From: Annona cherimola
Lineage: Eukaryota > Streptophyta > Magnoliopsida > Magnoliales > Annonaceae
DNA length: 64,000 nucleotides
Reading direction: 5' to 3'
Assembly: GCA_030490835.1 (NCBI GenBank)
Contig: CM059971.1
Span: 38,054,012 to 38,118,011, forward strand
The notes below the pieces were generated by a model that made no database searches, was not told where the DNA came from, and worked only from the letters and a program-made list of their open reading frames with translations. The number at the start of each line of letters is the position of its first letter. Position 1 is the stretch's first letter. A program made the translations under genes and the position numbers. This document shows positions 12,909 through 24,364 of this stretch, one piece after another.

Positions 12909-13735
12909 TACTTTATATCTGCCACTCTTTTGTCAATTCTCCTGAAGAATACCAACTTCTCTATTGAAATCTTTTGTGATCAGTCTTAACCCTCTATAAG
13001 AACCCTTTAAGATTGGTCTCAACCCTTTGATTGAGACTCATGAGATTTACAATCACAGTAGGTCTGATGACTGCAACTTTACCTTGAACAATAGTAGCAG
13101 CACAATCCTCCCAACCCACGAACCACGTTACCTCAATATCAAAAAACCTAAACATGAATTTATACTTCAGGGTGGAACTTAAGTAGGTTGCATGTGGATC
13201 AACCTATCAGGTACCCGAAATGGATATAATATGTTTCTATTTTCCTACTTGTAAAGTAAGTTCTAAGTAAAACATACCCAATTTAATTTGGATAGAGTAG
13301 ATTCCAAGGCGTAGGTACTCGTAATTGAACCGAATTTCTAATGTATGTTCATTATATTTTTTATAAAATATATTATGCATATTTAACGATATAAAAAACT
13401 TGTTTAATTTATCCATGATTTAGGGTACTTAATAAATCTATTTAATATTATGTTATTATCATATTGATTATAATTTTTAAGTGAGATTTATAATGTAGTT
13501 ATAGTTTTCAAATATAATATGAAAACTATCTGATTGCATTAGATTATTCTACTTATAATTGATTGCATTAGATTGCACCCTTAGATATGCGATATGTTTC
13601 AGCACAATTGGATTGCACTGAAGTTATGGTGCTGTCCACTGAAAATGGGTTTACATATATTTAAAGGTATTATATTTTCTATAATCATCCATCCAAATAA
13701 TAATTATATTTTAGATAGTTTGGAGATTGTAAAAT
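12909..13735. other. Intergenic DNA right of the solo LTR
   Basis: No gene, RNA or terminal repeat is recognised. The segment is AT-rich and has no frame with a recognisable domain. Confidence 0.4.
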
Positions 13736-13737
13736 AG

Positions 13738-14365
13738 AAATTTAAATTTATTAATTAAATCAAACAATTTTATGATGTTGATTTTGTGACCTTTTTAGAT
13801 GGGGCATATGCACATATTCAAATTTAATGCAAATTAATATGCCTCTAAAATAAATAAAATATAATGTATGTGATAGATAATGATTATATAATCAAATAGG
13901 GCCTATTTACAATGGACTGTACTATGGAGTTGTATGTACTAGATTGATTATATATTAGGTCATGCTTCTATTATATATCTCAATGTAACTCCCTTAATAT
14001 TTTTATGATCGATGAAAAATCTACTGCACCTATTGTATTTAGCATCATTTGTGTCTTTCATTTGCGACACCACAAATAGGTTACTGTCCATTCCAAAATG
14101 AGTCCCACCCATATTAGAATGCTATAATAGTTTAAAAAATCATTTGTTCACATAAAAAATATTCTAGATGATTTAAATGTGATATATATTAAACTATTTT
14201 ATTATGTTAATTTCTAATGTTTTAAGATGGGCCATACATATGTTCGATTTGGATAAAAAATGGGATGTTACAAAATAAATAATTCTAAATATAATGAGTG
14301 AGGTAGATATTAATTTTATAATCAAATGGGCCCTCTTTACAGTGATCCACGCCCTAATTATAGTG
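13738..14365. repeat. Diverged direct repeat, two copies about 440 bp apart
   Basis: About 13740-13935 and 14185-14360 share a common order of blocks: a tttatgatgtt-like start, an agatgggcata-like block, then a block reading ttatataatcaaat-ggcc followed by tttacagtg. Differences are many, so the duplication is old. It is non-coding and could be an internal repeat of a decayed transposon. Confidence 0.4.
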
Positions 14366-14834
14366 TAGACCAAATGCACTCTAGCATTTTCATATACATG
14401 TGTGTATATATATGTCTCCCAAGCAATTCGTTGTATATTAAAACCTCTATTGTAATTTTTTTTTTTGAAGATTTAATCCTTCCATTGTGTTTAAAATTAT
14501 CAATTTAGTTCATGTATTAAAAATCAAGTGAATTGAAAACTTCTAGTAATCTTTAAAATATCAATTATAAACAACATTATGTATTTACACTTGTTGTGGA
14601 TTATATAAAAATTCAATTAACATGATTTTTCATGTCATATAAATACCATTAAAGAGGAATATGATATATGGATTAGATTTAAGATTTGGTTTTGAAATAT
14701 TTAAAAATAAAAAAAACCAATTTTACCATGCGATACATTGCATACTAGAATATATAAGGGTAATATCGTCATGCTTTGCTTTTACGAAACTCTTCTTTTA
14801 TTTTAACCATTTTAATATAGCTAAAATATCGATA
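14366..14834. other. AT-rich intergenic DNA
   Basis: No gene is recognised. It holds a short TA-rich microsatellite near 14400 and a 75-codon frame at 14661-14888 without domain content. Confidence 0.35.
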
Positions 14835-15012
14835 TGTTTAAATTTTTTTAAAAAATATATACACATATTCAAAAATAGTAAAACTTGATTTATATGTTAA
14901 ATACATCTATATTAACAAGTTTATGAGGAAAAAAAGCAAACGAAATATTATAAATGAATTTTTTGAGATAGACAAAATAAAGCCTTTACTTAGCTTGAAT
15001 TAACAGGATTAT
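14835..15012 (+). repeat. Half copy of the foldback element at 4256-4628
   Basis: The order of blocks matches 4440-4630: tatatacacat, then ttcaaaaatagtaaaacttg, then atatgttaaatacat, then ttttttgagatag, then ttacttagc and taacagg. Only the right arm is present. This shows that the family is dispersed. Confidence 0.5.
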
Positions 15013-15354
15013 TTCTCTAATCTAACTATAGGTCGCTAATCCCATCTACTGCGTGGTGGCAGCCATGAGCTGCTAGATCAACCCCAAATTTTTTTTTAAA
15101 AAAAATTTATACATTTGCAAGCTCTAGCGTATGATAAATTGATTTTTTATCTTAAAATTCTGGAAAATCATATCAAAAATAGTAAAAATTTTGTGATAAC
15201 CTATCTAGATGAGGATCACAATTGTATAAATTTTGGGTGCCTTTGGAAAGTATTACAAGATGTTAAGAAATAATTTAAAAATAAGATAATTGTTAGACTG
15301 ATAAATTTTAGTTTGGAAATTTCTGATGTAAATAAACATGCTCTTTATTTTTAA

Positions 15355-15910
15355 GGGTGTGTTTGGCAATGAATATAAAGGGTGTGTTTGTTTGGGGCCA
15401 AAACTTGTCAATTAAAACTTTTCAACACAAAACTTTTCACTCTTCATAACTACTCTATTTTTTAATTATTTTTTCACATTTTTCTATACAAATTACCCTA
15501 CTTTTCAATCATTTCTACACAACCACCCATATAACTAACCTATCTATTTTAACTTTATTCTCTTTACTCCTCATCATTACCCCTATTATATCACATAATT
15601 TTCTATCAATTTGACAACTTCTACCTCTAAAACTTTTCATCAAAAGTTTTACCTTCAACCAAACACACCCAAAATATCAAGTTAAAACTTTTCAATCTAA
15701 AACTTTTTACTCTCCACAACAATCAGATTTTTTAATCATTTTTTCACATTTTCCTATACAACTACCCTACTTTTCAATCATTTCTACACAACTACTCATA
15801 CAACTAATCTATCTATTTTAACTTTATCATCTTTACTCCTCATTATTACCCCTATTATATCACATCATTTGACAACTTTTATTTTTCAAAAGTTTTACCC
15901 ATTCCCAAAG
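15355..15910. mobile_element. MITE-like element, host of a nested copy
   Basis: The outer left end (gggtgtgtttggcaatga at 15355) and the reverse complement of the right end (actttgggaatgggtaaaac near 15910) form imperfect terminal inverted repeats of a hAT-like kind. The interior after 15671 is a second copy of the interior of the inner element, with shared ccctacttttcaatcatttc and attacccctattatatcac blocks. It is non-coding. The simplest reading is one MITE inserted into a relative close to its left end. Confidence 0.5.
15380..15670. mobile_element. Inner MITE with gggtgtgtttg termini
   Basis: The left end gggtgtgtttg (15380) and right end caaacacaccc (15670) are perfect 11-bp inverted repeats enclosing about 290 bp of AT-rich non-coding DNA. 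The sequence aatat occurs on both flanks and may be target sequence, but exact duplications are unclear. It lies about 680 bp upstream of the cis-prenyltransferase start codon. Confidence 0.6.
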
Positions 15911-16086
15911 TGACAATGTTACAAACTAATCTTGCTGCAACCACATGATTGCCCGATCGCTTAGATCAGTGCCCTTATTTATATGTTTCAATTAATACTT
16001 TATATATGGGTTTTAACTAATATTTAAATTTTCTTTATTTTAGCTCATCCTAAAATGTTGGTAGAAGGTGGTGCAAATAGCCCCAT

Positions 16087-16100
16087 TTATATTTTATAAC
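16087..16100 (+). promoter_or_regulatory. Possible TATA box of the cis-prenyltransferase gene
   Basis: A TATA-like ttatattttataac lies about 250 bp upstream of the start codon, in a sensible position for a gene with a 5' UTR of about 200 bp. It is a weak inference because the region is generally AT-rich. Confidence 0.25.
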
Positions 16101-16348
16101 AGTCGAATTATTATAACTGGGTGGGTGTGGTGGAAACGGCTATCAACTTCCCGCTGATAGTTTCCACAGATAAGTAGCAACTAGCAACTGACCTTCTGGT
16201 AACGATGGCCGATTATTGAAAATGTGAGGCTTCCAGAGGACTCCAGAGTAGATATTCTCTACTGGGTCTCATCCAGTGGTCCCTCTGCTCCATAAATCTG
16301 TGAGATGGGAGGACCAAAATCAAACCATTTGGCAAACACCTGAAGTGC

Positions 16349-17592
16349 ATGAGAATGCTGTCAATACAGCCTCACTACTTGCCACTGCAGTCTTCCCAAA
16401 TATCCAAATCCGGACCCTCCATCTCATTCTTCAGCCTTCCATCCAACATCACAAAACTACCCATTTCAACCCCTCCTCCGAATCTTCACATTTTTCCCGC
16501 TTATGCAGCACCAGCAGCAGCATCCTCTTCTGCTGCAAAGACCTCCGTCGATGCCGGCCAGATTTCCCTCCCGGACGGCCTGCGGGACGGTCCAGTCCCC
16601 AGGCACGTGGCGGTGATTATGGATGGGAATGCTAGGTGGGCCAGGGCACGCGGGCTGCCGCCGCCTGTCGGTCACCAGCAGGGGGTGAAGTCGCTGAAGG
16701 AGATGGTGAAGCTATCTTGCATGTGGGGTGTTAAGGTCCTCACCGTCTTTGCATTCTCGTCGCAGAACTGGCTTCGTCCAAAGGTTGGATTCCATTTTCC
16801 TTCGAAACAGCACTCAAAAGTTGCAGGAAGCTGATTTCGCTTACTCTTGCTCGGCTTTGGCTTTTGGGTTTCAGGCAGAAGTCGAATTTCTGATAAGCTT
16901 GTTCGAGAGTGTTCTCCGAGCTGATATTGAGAATTTTGTGAAGTATGTATGTTGCATTAATATCAAGAGAATTTTTTAATCCCTGCCGAAGTTGTGTATG
17001 CATCCAGAGCTAGTCACTGGATCGAGTGTTTTCTTGTTGTTTGAGGAAAGGCTTTAATCAGCAAGCTTTGGTGACCGACTCATTTCCATGGTTTACTCCT
17101 AAATAGAAATCTTGTGTTTGATTGTTTCTTGACAGGGAAAACATCCGATTATGTGTAATTGGGGATTCCTCAAAGCTCCCCGAGTCTCTGCAGAAGTTGA
17201 TAACTGAGGTTGAGGAGATGACGAAAAACAACACAGCGCTCGATTTAGTGGTTGCGGTTAGCTACAGTGGGCGTGATGACATAGTCCAGGCATGCCAAAA
17301 AATTGCTTCCAAGGTTAAGGATGGTCTGCTTGAGCCAGCGGACATCAGCGAGACACTGATTGAGCAAGAACTAGAAACGAACGCAATTGATTTCCCGTCG
17401 CCGGACTTACTCATCCGCACTAGCGGCGAGCTGAGAGTGAGCAACTTCTTGCTCTGGCAGTTGGCATACACAGAGCTCTTCTTTACAGGCTCTCTCTGGC
17501 CTGATTTTGGAGAGGCTGAATATATACAAGCTCTACGCTCATATCAGGAACGGCAGAGGCGCTTCGGTTTAAGGGATGTAGCTGCTGCATAA
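16349..17592 (+). CDS. CPT: cis-Prenyltransferase, probably plastid-targeted (3 exons)
   Basis: This enzyme condenses isopentenyl diphosphate units in cis onto an allylic diphosphate, giving dehydrodolichyl-type or shorter cis-prenyl diphosphates. Exons inferred by splicing are 16349-16783, 16875-16942 and 17136-17592. Both introns are GT-AG (91 and 193 bp), and the joined frame gives 319 residues. Residues 1-65 are rich in Ser, Pro and Ala and poor in acidic residues, like a plastid transit peptide. Family motifs follow in order: [13 protein letters not shown] (86-98, catalytic Asp 92), GHQQG near 109, FSSQNWLRP (136-144), IGDSSKLP (176-183), IRTSGE (261-266) and RVSNFLLWQ (268-276), then TELFF and LWPDFGE. 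The second motif has Gln where Glu or Asp is usual. An in-frame stop at 16301 makes 16349 the first possible start in its frame. Chain length of the product cannot be read from the sequence. Confidence 0.88.
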
Positions 17593-18262
17593 CAAACGTA
17601 CGTATTTATACATATCACTGGGGAAGCAGGAACAAAGAGGAAACCATGTCCTCGCTTATTATGCTCATCAAGGTTAACAGACAGTTCTGCAATCTGTGAG
17701 CTACTTAAGACGATTATCTAGGCCAAATATGGTTACCCATGTCCAACTTGTATATTCTTCTGACGATTCAGATGGATTGCATGACTCAGCAGTCAAGCAA
17801 CCAATAGAACTTAAAGGCTAGCCTCCTTATATGCTTCTTAGGTTGATTACAAACCATTGAAGTATAGTACTCAATAGACTAGACTAGATAGGCCTTTGTA
17901 TGCCTACCTGGCGGACAATTTGCTAGAAATTGGCTGGTATTCAATAGATTGTTTCCATGTATCTTTATAATGTTTATGAATATGTAAAACAATTCAATAG
18001 AAGTTGGAGCCATGTACCTCTGGACTGTGATGACTGTTGAGGGGTTTGAAAAGTTGCTAAGAATCTTTTTTTCTCTCACCTCTCCTGCAATTTTGTCATT
18101 ATGAATGTACAATTCTTCTTATCCGTCTCTTTGTTGTTTTTTCTCGACTAGGGTTGATGAATAAACACTTCCCTAAATTTAGAATGCGATTATTTAGACT
18201 ACCTGGAAAAACGAGTCCATGTATTGTGATGAGGTTGGAAATGCAATCCTCGAACTAGCATT
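17593..18262. other. 3' flank of the cis-prenyltransferase gene
   Basis: The first few hundred bases should hold the 3' UTR. Several A-rich near-matches to a plant poly(A) signal occur (aataga types near 17870 and 17995, aataaa near 18164), but none stands out. The 77-codon minus frame at 17879-18112 has no recognisable domain. Confidence 0.35.
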
Positions 18263-18267
18263 AGTTG

Positions 18268-18494
18268 TGCTAGGACAAAATTGAAAATTGCAGTGGGAGA
18301 AAAGTATTTTTTTCTAAAGGAAAAATGCTGGATATTTTTTAAATTATAGATACTTCTTACAACCGAATAGACCCTACCATGCCTATTTTATAGGCTACAT
18401 TTTGAAACAATGTGTTTGCCTATTTTTCTCAACTACTTGCCCAGTGCAGTGGATATGGAGAATGTGGAGACGTGTTTTGAATAATCCCTCAACA
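18268..18494 (-). repeat. 3' LTR of the decayed Copia element
   Basis: About 227 bp, similar to 22145-22455: shared aaaattgaaaattgcagtg-like, ttttctaaaggaaaaat and gaccctaccatgcctattt blocks, and the terminal ccctcaaca (ccctcgaca in the partner). It lacks roughly 80 bp found in the partner between tcaactacttgc and cggatatggagaatg. On the minus strand it is preceded by a purine tract (caagggggag), the expected polypurine tract. Confidence 0.75.
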
Positions 18495-18496
18495 CT

Positions 18497-21400
18497 CCCC
18501 CTTGATTCAAACTTGCAGATACCAAGTTGAAACTTAAGAAGAAGAACTTCTCTTTTGGCAAAGATTTTTAACTATATTTGCCATTTGAGCATTTGTGTGT
18601 TGCAATATTTTAAAGTGATCTCCTCCTTAGCAACCAAATCTTTGATGAAATCAAAATAAATGTCAATATGCTTTGTTTTGATATGAAACACTCAATTCTT
18701 TGTCATAGAAATTGTTGCTTTGTTGTCGCAAAAAATCTCAGTCGCACTTTCTTGCTTTTCATGAAGATTTGCTAATATTCTCCTTAACCAAATAGCTTGA
18801 CATGCCGTTGAAGTTGCTGCAACATATTCTGCTTCTGAAGAAGACAATGCTATTGTGGCATATTTCTTTGAACTCCATGTTATGGCTTCTGAACCAAGGC
18901 TAAAAAGATTTGCAAAAACACTCTTCCTATCATCCAAATGAGCTTGCCCAGTAACTATTAGTGAATCCTCATAACTTGAAATTGGAAACTTTTAAATACC
19001 AAATTCCAAAATTTATAATTTCAGCAATATAGCACAAAACCCTATAATGATTTCTTGAAGGACTTTGAATGAATCTTGAAATCACACCAACAGAAAATGC
19101 AATGTTAAGTCGAGTGTGGGTTAGATAAAGTAAACCTCCAACCAAGCTTCTAAAACTTGTAGCATTAGCCATCTCAGCTCCATCTTTAGCATGCGATTTC
19201 TCATTAACATTCATGCATGTAGCTTCATGTTTACAATTTAGCATACCAAACCGGTTGAGAAGATTCCTAACATATTTCTTCTGTAAAATAAAAATTCCAT
19301 TTTCACCTTATTGCACTTCAAGACCAAGAAAATAATGCAACAACCCTATATCTAACATATTAAGCTTCATCATCATCTGTGATTTAAACTCAGCCACAAG
19401 TGAGTTAAAAGAGTTTGTGTAAATGATATCATCAACATAAAGACAAATTATGATATTATCACTTGTACCTTGCTTCTTCAAATAGAGAGTAGGTTCATTC
19501 TTATTTCTTGTGAACTCAAATTTGCCAAAAAAACTGTCCATTTTGTTATACCATTCCCGTGAAGTTTGCTTCAATCCATAAAGTGCTTTTTAAGTTGTAT
19601 GCTTTTGTCTCATTGCCTTCAATAATAAAACTTTCAACTTGAGCTACATAGACTATCTCTTGTAAGTCTCCATTCAAAAAGGCACATTTGAAACCAAATT
19701 ATAAATAAGCCATAGCAATTGTGCAGCCAAGTTTAAGACAATGCCCATAGTTTCAACATGAGTTACTAGAAAGAAAGTTTCTTCGCAATCAATACCATGT
19801 TGCTGCAAATATTCTTTTACCACAAATCGAGCTTTATGCTTCTATATGCTTTCGTTTGTATGGTATTTCATTTTGAATATCCACTTCAAACCAATTGCAC
19901 TTTTACCTTAAGGTAAGTCCACTAACTTCCATGTGTCATTTTTGAAGTGTTGTCAATTCTTCTTTCATTGCACTTTGCTATTCTTCTTTTATTGCAGCTT
20001 CTTCTAAGTTGTGAGATTTGAAACAAAAGAGCAAATTAACAAGACTCATATATTTCTTTCAAAGATTTGAACTTCCTGGGTGGAGTGTCATTCAAGGATT
20101 CTTTAGTAATCAAAAAGCTTGTAGATGAAGAACTTGGTGATGCCGAAGATGATGAGCTTGGTGATGGTCAAAACTAATTTGGAAGTCCTTTTCCTTTTAG
20201 CAAACTTTTTACCATCTCCACGAATGTTCGATTCTTATGTTCAGCAAAATCGTTTTACTTTTGAGTGTAAGGTGTGGTTAATTCCCTGTGGATGCCAAAT
20301 TCCTTACAAAAATAGTTAAATTCATTTGATAAGAACTCACCACCTCTATCTGCACAGGACGCTTTGATGTAGGAGCCACTTTGCCTTTCAACTATAACTT
20401 TGAATTATTTAAACTTGTTGAATGTTTCTAATTTGTTTGCCAAAAAATAAATCCAACTTATATGGCTGCAATCATTAGTAAGAAGTAAGAAATAACGACT
20501 CCCACCAAATGACTCAGTAATCATAGAACCACATAAATCATCATATACCAATTTAAGACACTTTGTAGCTCTCCAAGCTTTTCTAACTAGAAATGGCTTT
20601 CTAATTCATTTTCCATATATGCATCCTTCCCATAGATCAATTGCATTAATTTTTGGTAATCTAAAACCATACCTTTGACACTCAACAACTTCAAACTTTT
20701 TATGTTTAGATGCCCATACCGGAAATGCCATATCTTAAAATCATCTCCTCCACTAGTTGCTAAAACAAAATTTTCCACTTTAGAGACTTCCAATGGAAAC
20801 ATTTTGTTTTGAGTTATATGCACATTGATCATCATCCACCTTGATTGCTTTTTGCTTAATGACATATGCTCTATCATCAAACAATATTGAGTATCAACTA
20901 GTCATAATTTGTCTAACGCTTAGTAGATTATGTGCTAAATTAGGAACAAATTGAACATCGTGAAAATGTTTCACTTTACCGCGACTACTTCCAATAGCTA
21001 TAGTGCCTTTTCCTTCAACTTACATTTCTTTGTCGTTGCCAAGCTTGATTTTCATCTTTTGTGTTTTCATCTAGCTACTTGAACAAAAACCGCTTACCTG
21101 TCATGTGATTGGAACAACCACTATCTACAAATCACATATCACTAGATTCAGTGTTAGTATCAAACTGAGCCATAAAAGTTGCCTTTTTCATCATTTTTCC
21201 ACATAATTCACTTGTTAATCTTTATACCAACAATTTTCTTTCACATGGGCAAATTTTTTGCAATGATGACATTGAATGCCATTTTTATAGCTCATTTCTT
21301 CATTTAATTGCCTCTATTACCTAACATATCGATCTTTGCCTCTTCCTTCGCCACAGCCTCCTCCTCTTCCACAACCTTTGCCAGTTGAGCTTTTAACTTC

Positions 21401-22092
21401 ACTAGATTTGGTGGTTGCCTCCTTCACATGAACTGCCTTTTCTTCACTCTTTTCAAGTGACCTATTAATTTTGGATTCGTGGGTTTGAAAAAACCCATTA
21501 ATTCATAATTTTGGATTCATGGGTTTGAAAAACCCATTAATTCATCAAATGAAAATTTTAACAAATCCTTAGATTTTTCTATTACTGCAACTACATAATC
21601 AAAATTTGGAGTCAAACTTCATAATGCCTTTTCAACATTTAATCTTTAATCTTCTCTTTGAAGGATCAAATTTGGCTAACTACTGCCATTGCTTCAGACA
21701 AAAAGTCTTGTATAGATTCTCTATTTTGCATAAATAGTTTTTCAAAATTACGATAAACAGATTGCAGTTTTACTATAATCACTCTTGAGTCACCTTTAAA
21801 TTCATTTTGTAGAATTGACCAAACATCTTTTGATGTAGTTACTTCTACAATTCTTGAGAAAATACTATCGTGGACAGCCTGCTGAATGATTACCAATGCC
21901 TTGGAGCATTTCTTATTGTTGTCATTCAATTTGTTCTAATCATCAGGTTTGTGTACCAGCTTTCTACCAAGTCTTATAAATCTTGAGACTTCAACAAAGT
22001 TGTCATTTTGATGCTCTAAAATTCATAGCCTTCTTCTTTGAAGAGAGAATGAGTGGTTGTGTAGTACTCATTGTGTTTCTATTACTAGCCAT
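18497..22092 (-). pseudogene. Copia gag-pol pseudogene
   Basis: Translation on the minus strand starts at ATG 22092 (MASNRNTMSTTQP). Recognisable parts in order are: a gag segment (about 21929-21666, ILQNEFKGDSRV-type, the UBN2 gag family); a GAG-pre-integrase segment with IWHFRYGHL near 20730; an integrase core near 20500-20340 with QKQNDFAEHKNRTF; reverse transcriptase (19574-19308) with the YVDD box; RNase H (18937-18692) with SSSEAEYVAA; and a C-terminal end FQLGICKFESRGS that runs into the 3' LTR. Many stops and frameshifts separate these pieces. It is a dead polyprotein. Confidence 0.85.
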
Positions 22093-22130
22093 TTCTCAGC
22101 TTACTTAACGTGGCAAGGAATATAACCTGA

Positions 22131-22141
22131 TTTGATACCAA
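22131..22141 (-). other. Primer-binding site of the Copia element
   Basis: On the minus strand ttggtatcaaa directly follows the right LTR. It resembles the tggtatcagagc site complementary to the 3' end of initiator methionine tRNA, with changes. Confidence 0.6.
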
Positions 22142-22144
22142 ATT

Positions 22145-22455
22145 TTCTTAGGAAAATTGAAAATTATAGTGGCAAAACAGAGCATTTTTTCTAAAGGAAA
22201 AATATTAGATAATTTTTGAATTACAGGTGCTTCTTAGAATCGAACAGACCCTACCATGCCTACTTTATAAGCTATAGTTTGAAACAACGTGCCTACCTAT
22301 TTTTCTCAACTACTTGCATGATCTACAAACTATTTCGAAACAAGAAATGTGGATATTGCTGAAATTAGGGAACGTGGAGGAAGTTTTGCTGAAATAAGGA
22401 CATGGTGCAACGGATATGGAGAATGTTGAGGCGTGTTTTGAATCATCCCTCGACA
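22145..22455 (-). repeat. 5' LTR of the decayed Copia element
   Basis: About 311 bp, the longer of the two LTRs. It keeps an extra segment of about 80 bp (around 22318-22400, containing two gctgaaat repeats) that is missing from the left LTR. Its exact outer start is blurred, because the expected TG has decayed. Confidence 0.7.
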
Positions 22456-23672
22456 AGTTTTATTGTTTATGTTGAGGGATACCTTGAATTTTGTTACACT
22501 TGCACCCACCATGGCATGAGTATATAACTCCTTTACACACATTATAGATCCAAAAATGAGAAAGTGAAAAAAAATTATTAATTAAAAATTCATTGCTAAA
22601 TCTTTGAAAATTAGAATCTTTTGAATGTAGGTAATTGATGGTAATAACAAAGGCGATAAGATTGGTTCTATCCCAAAATCAAAAGAAATCAAGGATGAGA
22701 TAGGTTTGTTGTGATAAGATAGGTTTATTGAATCTAAACCATGGGTTCACATGCTAATTTTTTATGTGTAAATATAATAAATTACAAATTCCGATGATGA
22801 ACTCAAACATAAATGACAATTGATGGTAATGATAATATTAATGAGTAATTTTTTAAATTTCAATTTTTTTTTTTGCAGAAACTCAATAAAACAGGCAGAA
22901 ATAACTTTGTTGTACTATAGACGAAACAGCAAAAACACAGCAATGTGGTAAAATTGGTCATGAAAAATAATTCTTTTTATTAAGCAAATCATGAATCATA
23001 CTCACCACTGACAAATTCAACTTAGAAGTAATTGTAATCCAGGTTTCAACCCACATAAGTATCGAGATTACAGAAGCAAACGCCAAAGCAACTTATAGAA
23101 GATAAGTTTTGTTGAGCAAAAGAAGTAGACAATCAAGAAGTGACAAGTCAGTTTTAAAGTGATTTCATGATCATTTCATCAACCTGAAGATTTTTAAGGA
23201 TATGTAATCGCTAAGGAACATTTATGAAAAATTTTAGATCAATTAAAGACTTAGATCATTTTTCAAGGTAACAAAAGTAATATATTTAAGCTCTATTGAT
23301 TCAAAGCCTACATTAGCTGTAAAGTGCACTTATAGGTAGGTGGAGAGTACAATCCCAACGGTAAAATGACATTAAATACTATAGTAACCATTAAATCTTC
23401 ACCTTCACAATGGATCCAAGATGCCTAGGAGATATATAAATGATTCATCTAAGTAAACAAAAAAAAAGTTGAAAGAAACAAATTGCATTCTTTCATTTAC
23501 ATTGAAGATCTTAACTATGCTGAAAGACAAGATGGATTAAAGCATTACTAGTACACTACTTCTTGGAGTCATTTGAGACACAAATTAGTAACTTTTACTT
23601 ATTGTGTCATTTATTTTGATTTTTAGATACATATGCTTATCGAGAATCACTATTTGCAATTTTTCATTTAGA
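22456..23672. other. AT-rich DNA, no gene seen
   Basis: No coding domain or terminal repeat is recognised. Part of it may be the unrecognised 5' portion of the LTR that ends at 24294. Confidence 0.35.
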
Positions 23673-23970
23673 GGCTATTTGGTAATACCCAAAACGCTTG
23701 TGTTTTTTCTAAAAAATTTCAAATAGAAGGTGCAGTTAAGAAAACATGTCATTTCACACTCACTTCTAGTAGACGACCTGGCCATGGCGGGATCTTGGGA
23801 TGAAAATGAGCATGTAGAAGCATTTGCTTCTAGCGCAATTAATGAGCTAGCATACACTTCTTAAAGCCAACTCCAACAAAGCCACATTTCCTAGTCATAT
23901 AGAAATTAATGATGGAAATTTTTACCAACTAAAAAAATGACATCGAGTTTTTAGTGTTACCAAATAACCC
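23673..23970. mobile_element. hAT-like MITE
   Basis: The left end ggctatttggtaatac and the reverse complement of the right end gggttatttggtaaca form inverted termini around about 298 bp. The flanks (catttaga and cttatagt) match only in part, so an 8-bp duplication is not proven. The 60-codon minus frame inside (23675-23857) starts within the terminal repeat and has no domain. Confidence 0.5.
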
Positions 23971-24294
23971 CTTATAGTAAAAGGTTCTTGAAGCTTCTGT
24001 AGGGATACTAAAGTAGATTTATATGAGTTGTTGCCGAGTTCAAAAAACCAACAGATTGTTGTAATTCATTTGGAAGTATAATGGAATTTGTGATTGCAAG
24101 GACAAGGAGTGGAGTAGGTGTTGAATTCATGCACTGAATTACTATACTTGTTTGTTGGATTAATTGGTTTATGTGTGTGAATATTGCTTCTGCTACTTTG
24201 TAACATCTTATTACACATGTTTTCCCAATAGAGGTTAAAATTTTAAGAGCTCTAGTAACGCCTATTTAGCTAGAGCTAATAATTGAGATCAACA
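23971..24294 (+). repeat. 3' part of a decayed SIRE-like 5' LTR
   Basis: The segment ends gatcaaca immediately before a PBS-like sequence. It contains aaggagtggagtagg, also seen in the solo LTRs at 9145 and 11940. The start of the LTR was not located. Confidence 0.45.
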
Positions 24295-24311
24295 ATTAGT
24301 ATAAGAGCAGG
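24295..24311 (+). other. Primer-binding site of the host Copia element
   Basis: The sequence attagtataagagcagg resembles the methionine tRNA site attggtatcagagcagg with two changes, and follows an LTR-like end in caaca. Confidence 0.5.
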
Positions 24312-24364
24312 ACTCCGCTAAACTTAATCATTTCTAACTCTCTGATCCAATAGAAGAGATTTAG

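Larger units (their letters stand above)
18268..22455 (-). mobile_element. Decayed Copia LTR retrotransposon
   Basis: The element runs from its 5' LTR on the right (22145-22455) to its 3' LTR on the left (18268-18494), with gag, integrase, reverse transcriptase and RNase H remnants in Copia order. A PBS-like ttggtatcaaa abuts the right LTR. The flanks agttg (18263-18267) and agttt (22456-22460) differ by one base and may be the target-site duplication. All reading frames are interrupted. The insertion ends about 675 bp downstream of the cis-prenyltransferase stop codon. Confidence 0.85.

Noticed and set aside
16276..16635. 119-codon plus frame overlapping the CPT first exon
   Set aside because: It is a shadow frame. 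The motif-bearing frame from 16349 contains the catalytic MDGN motif, and this one has none.
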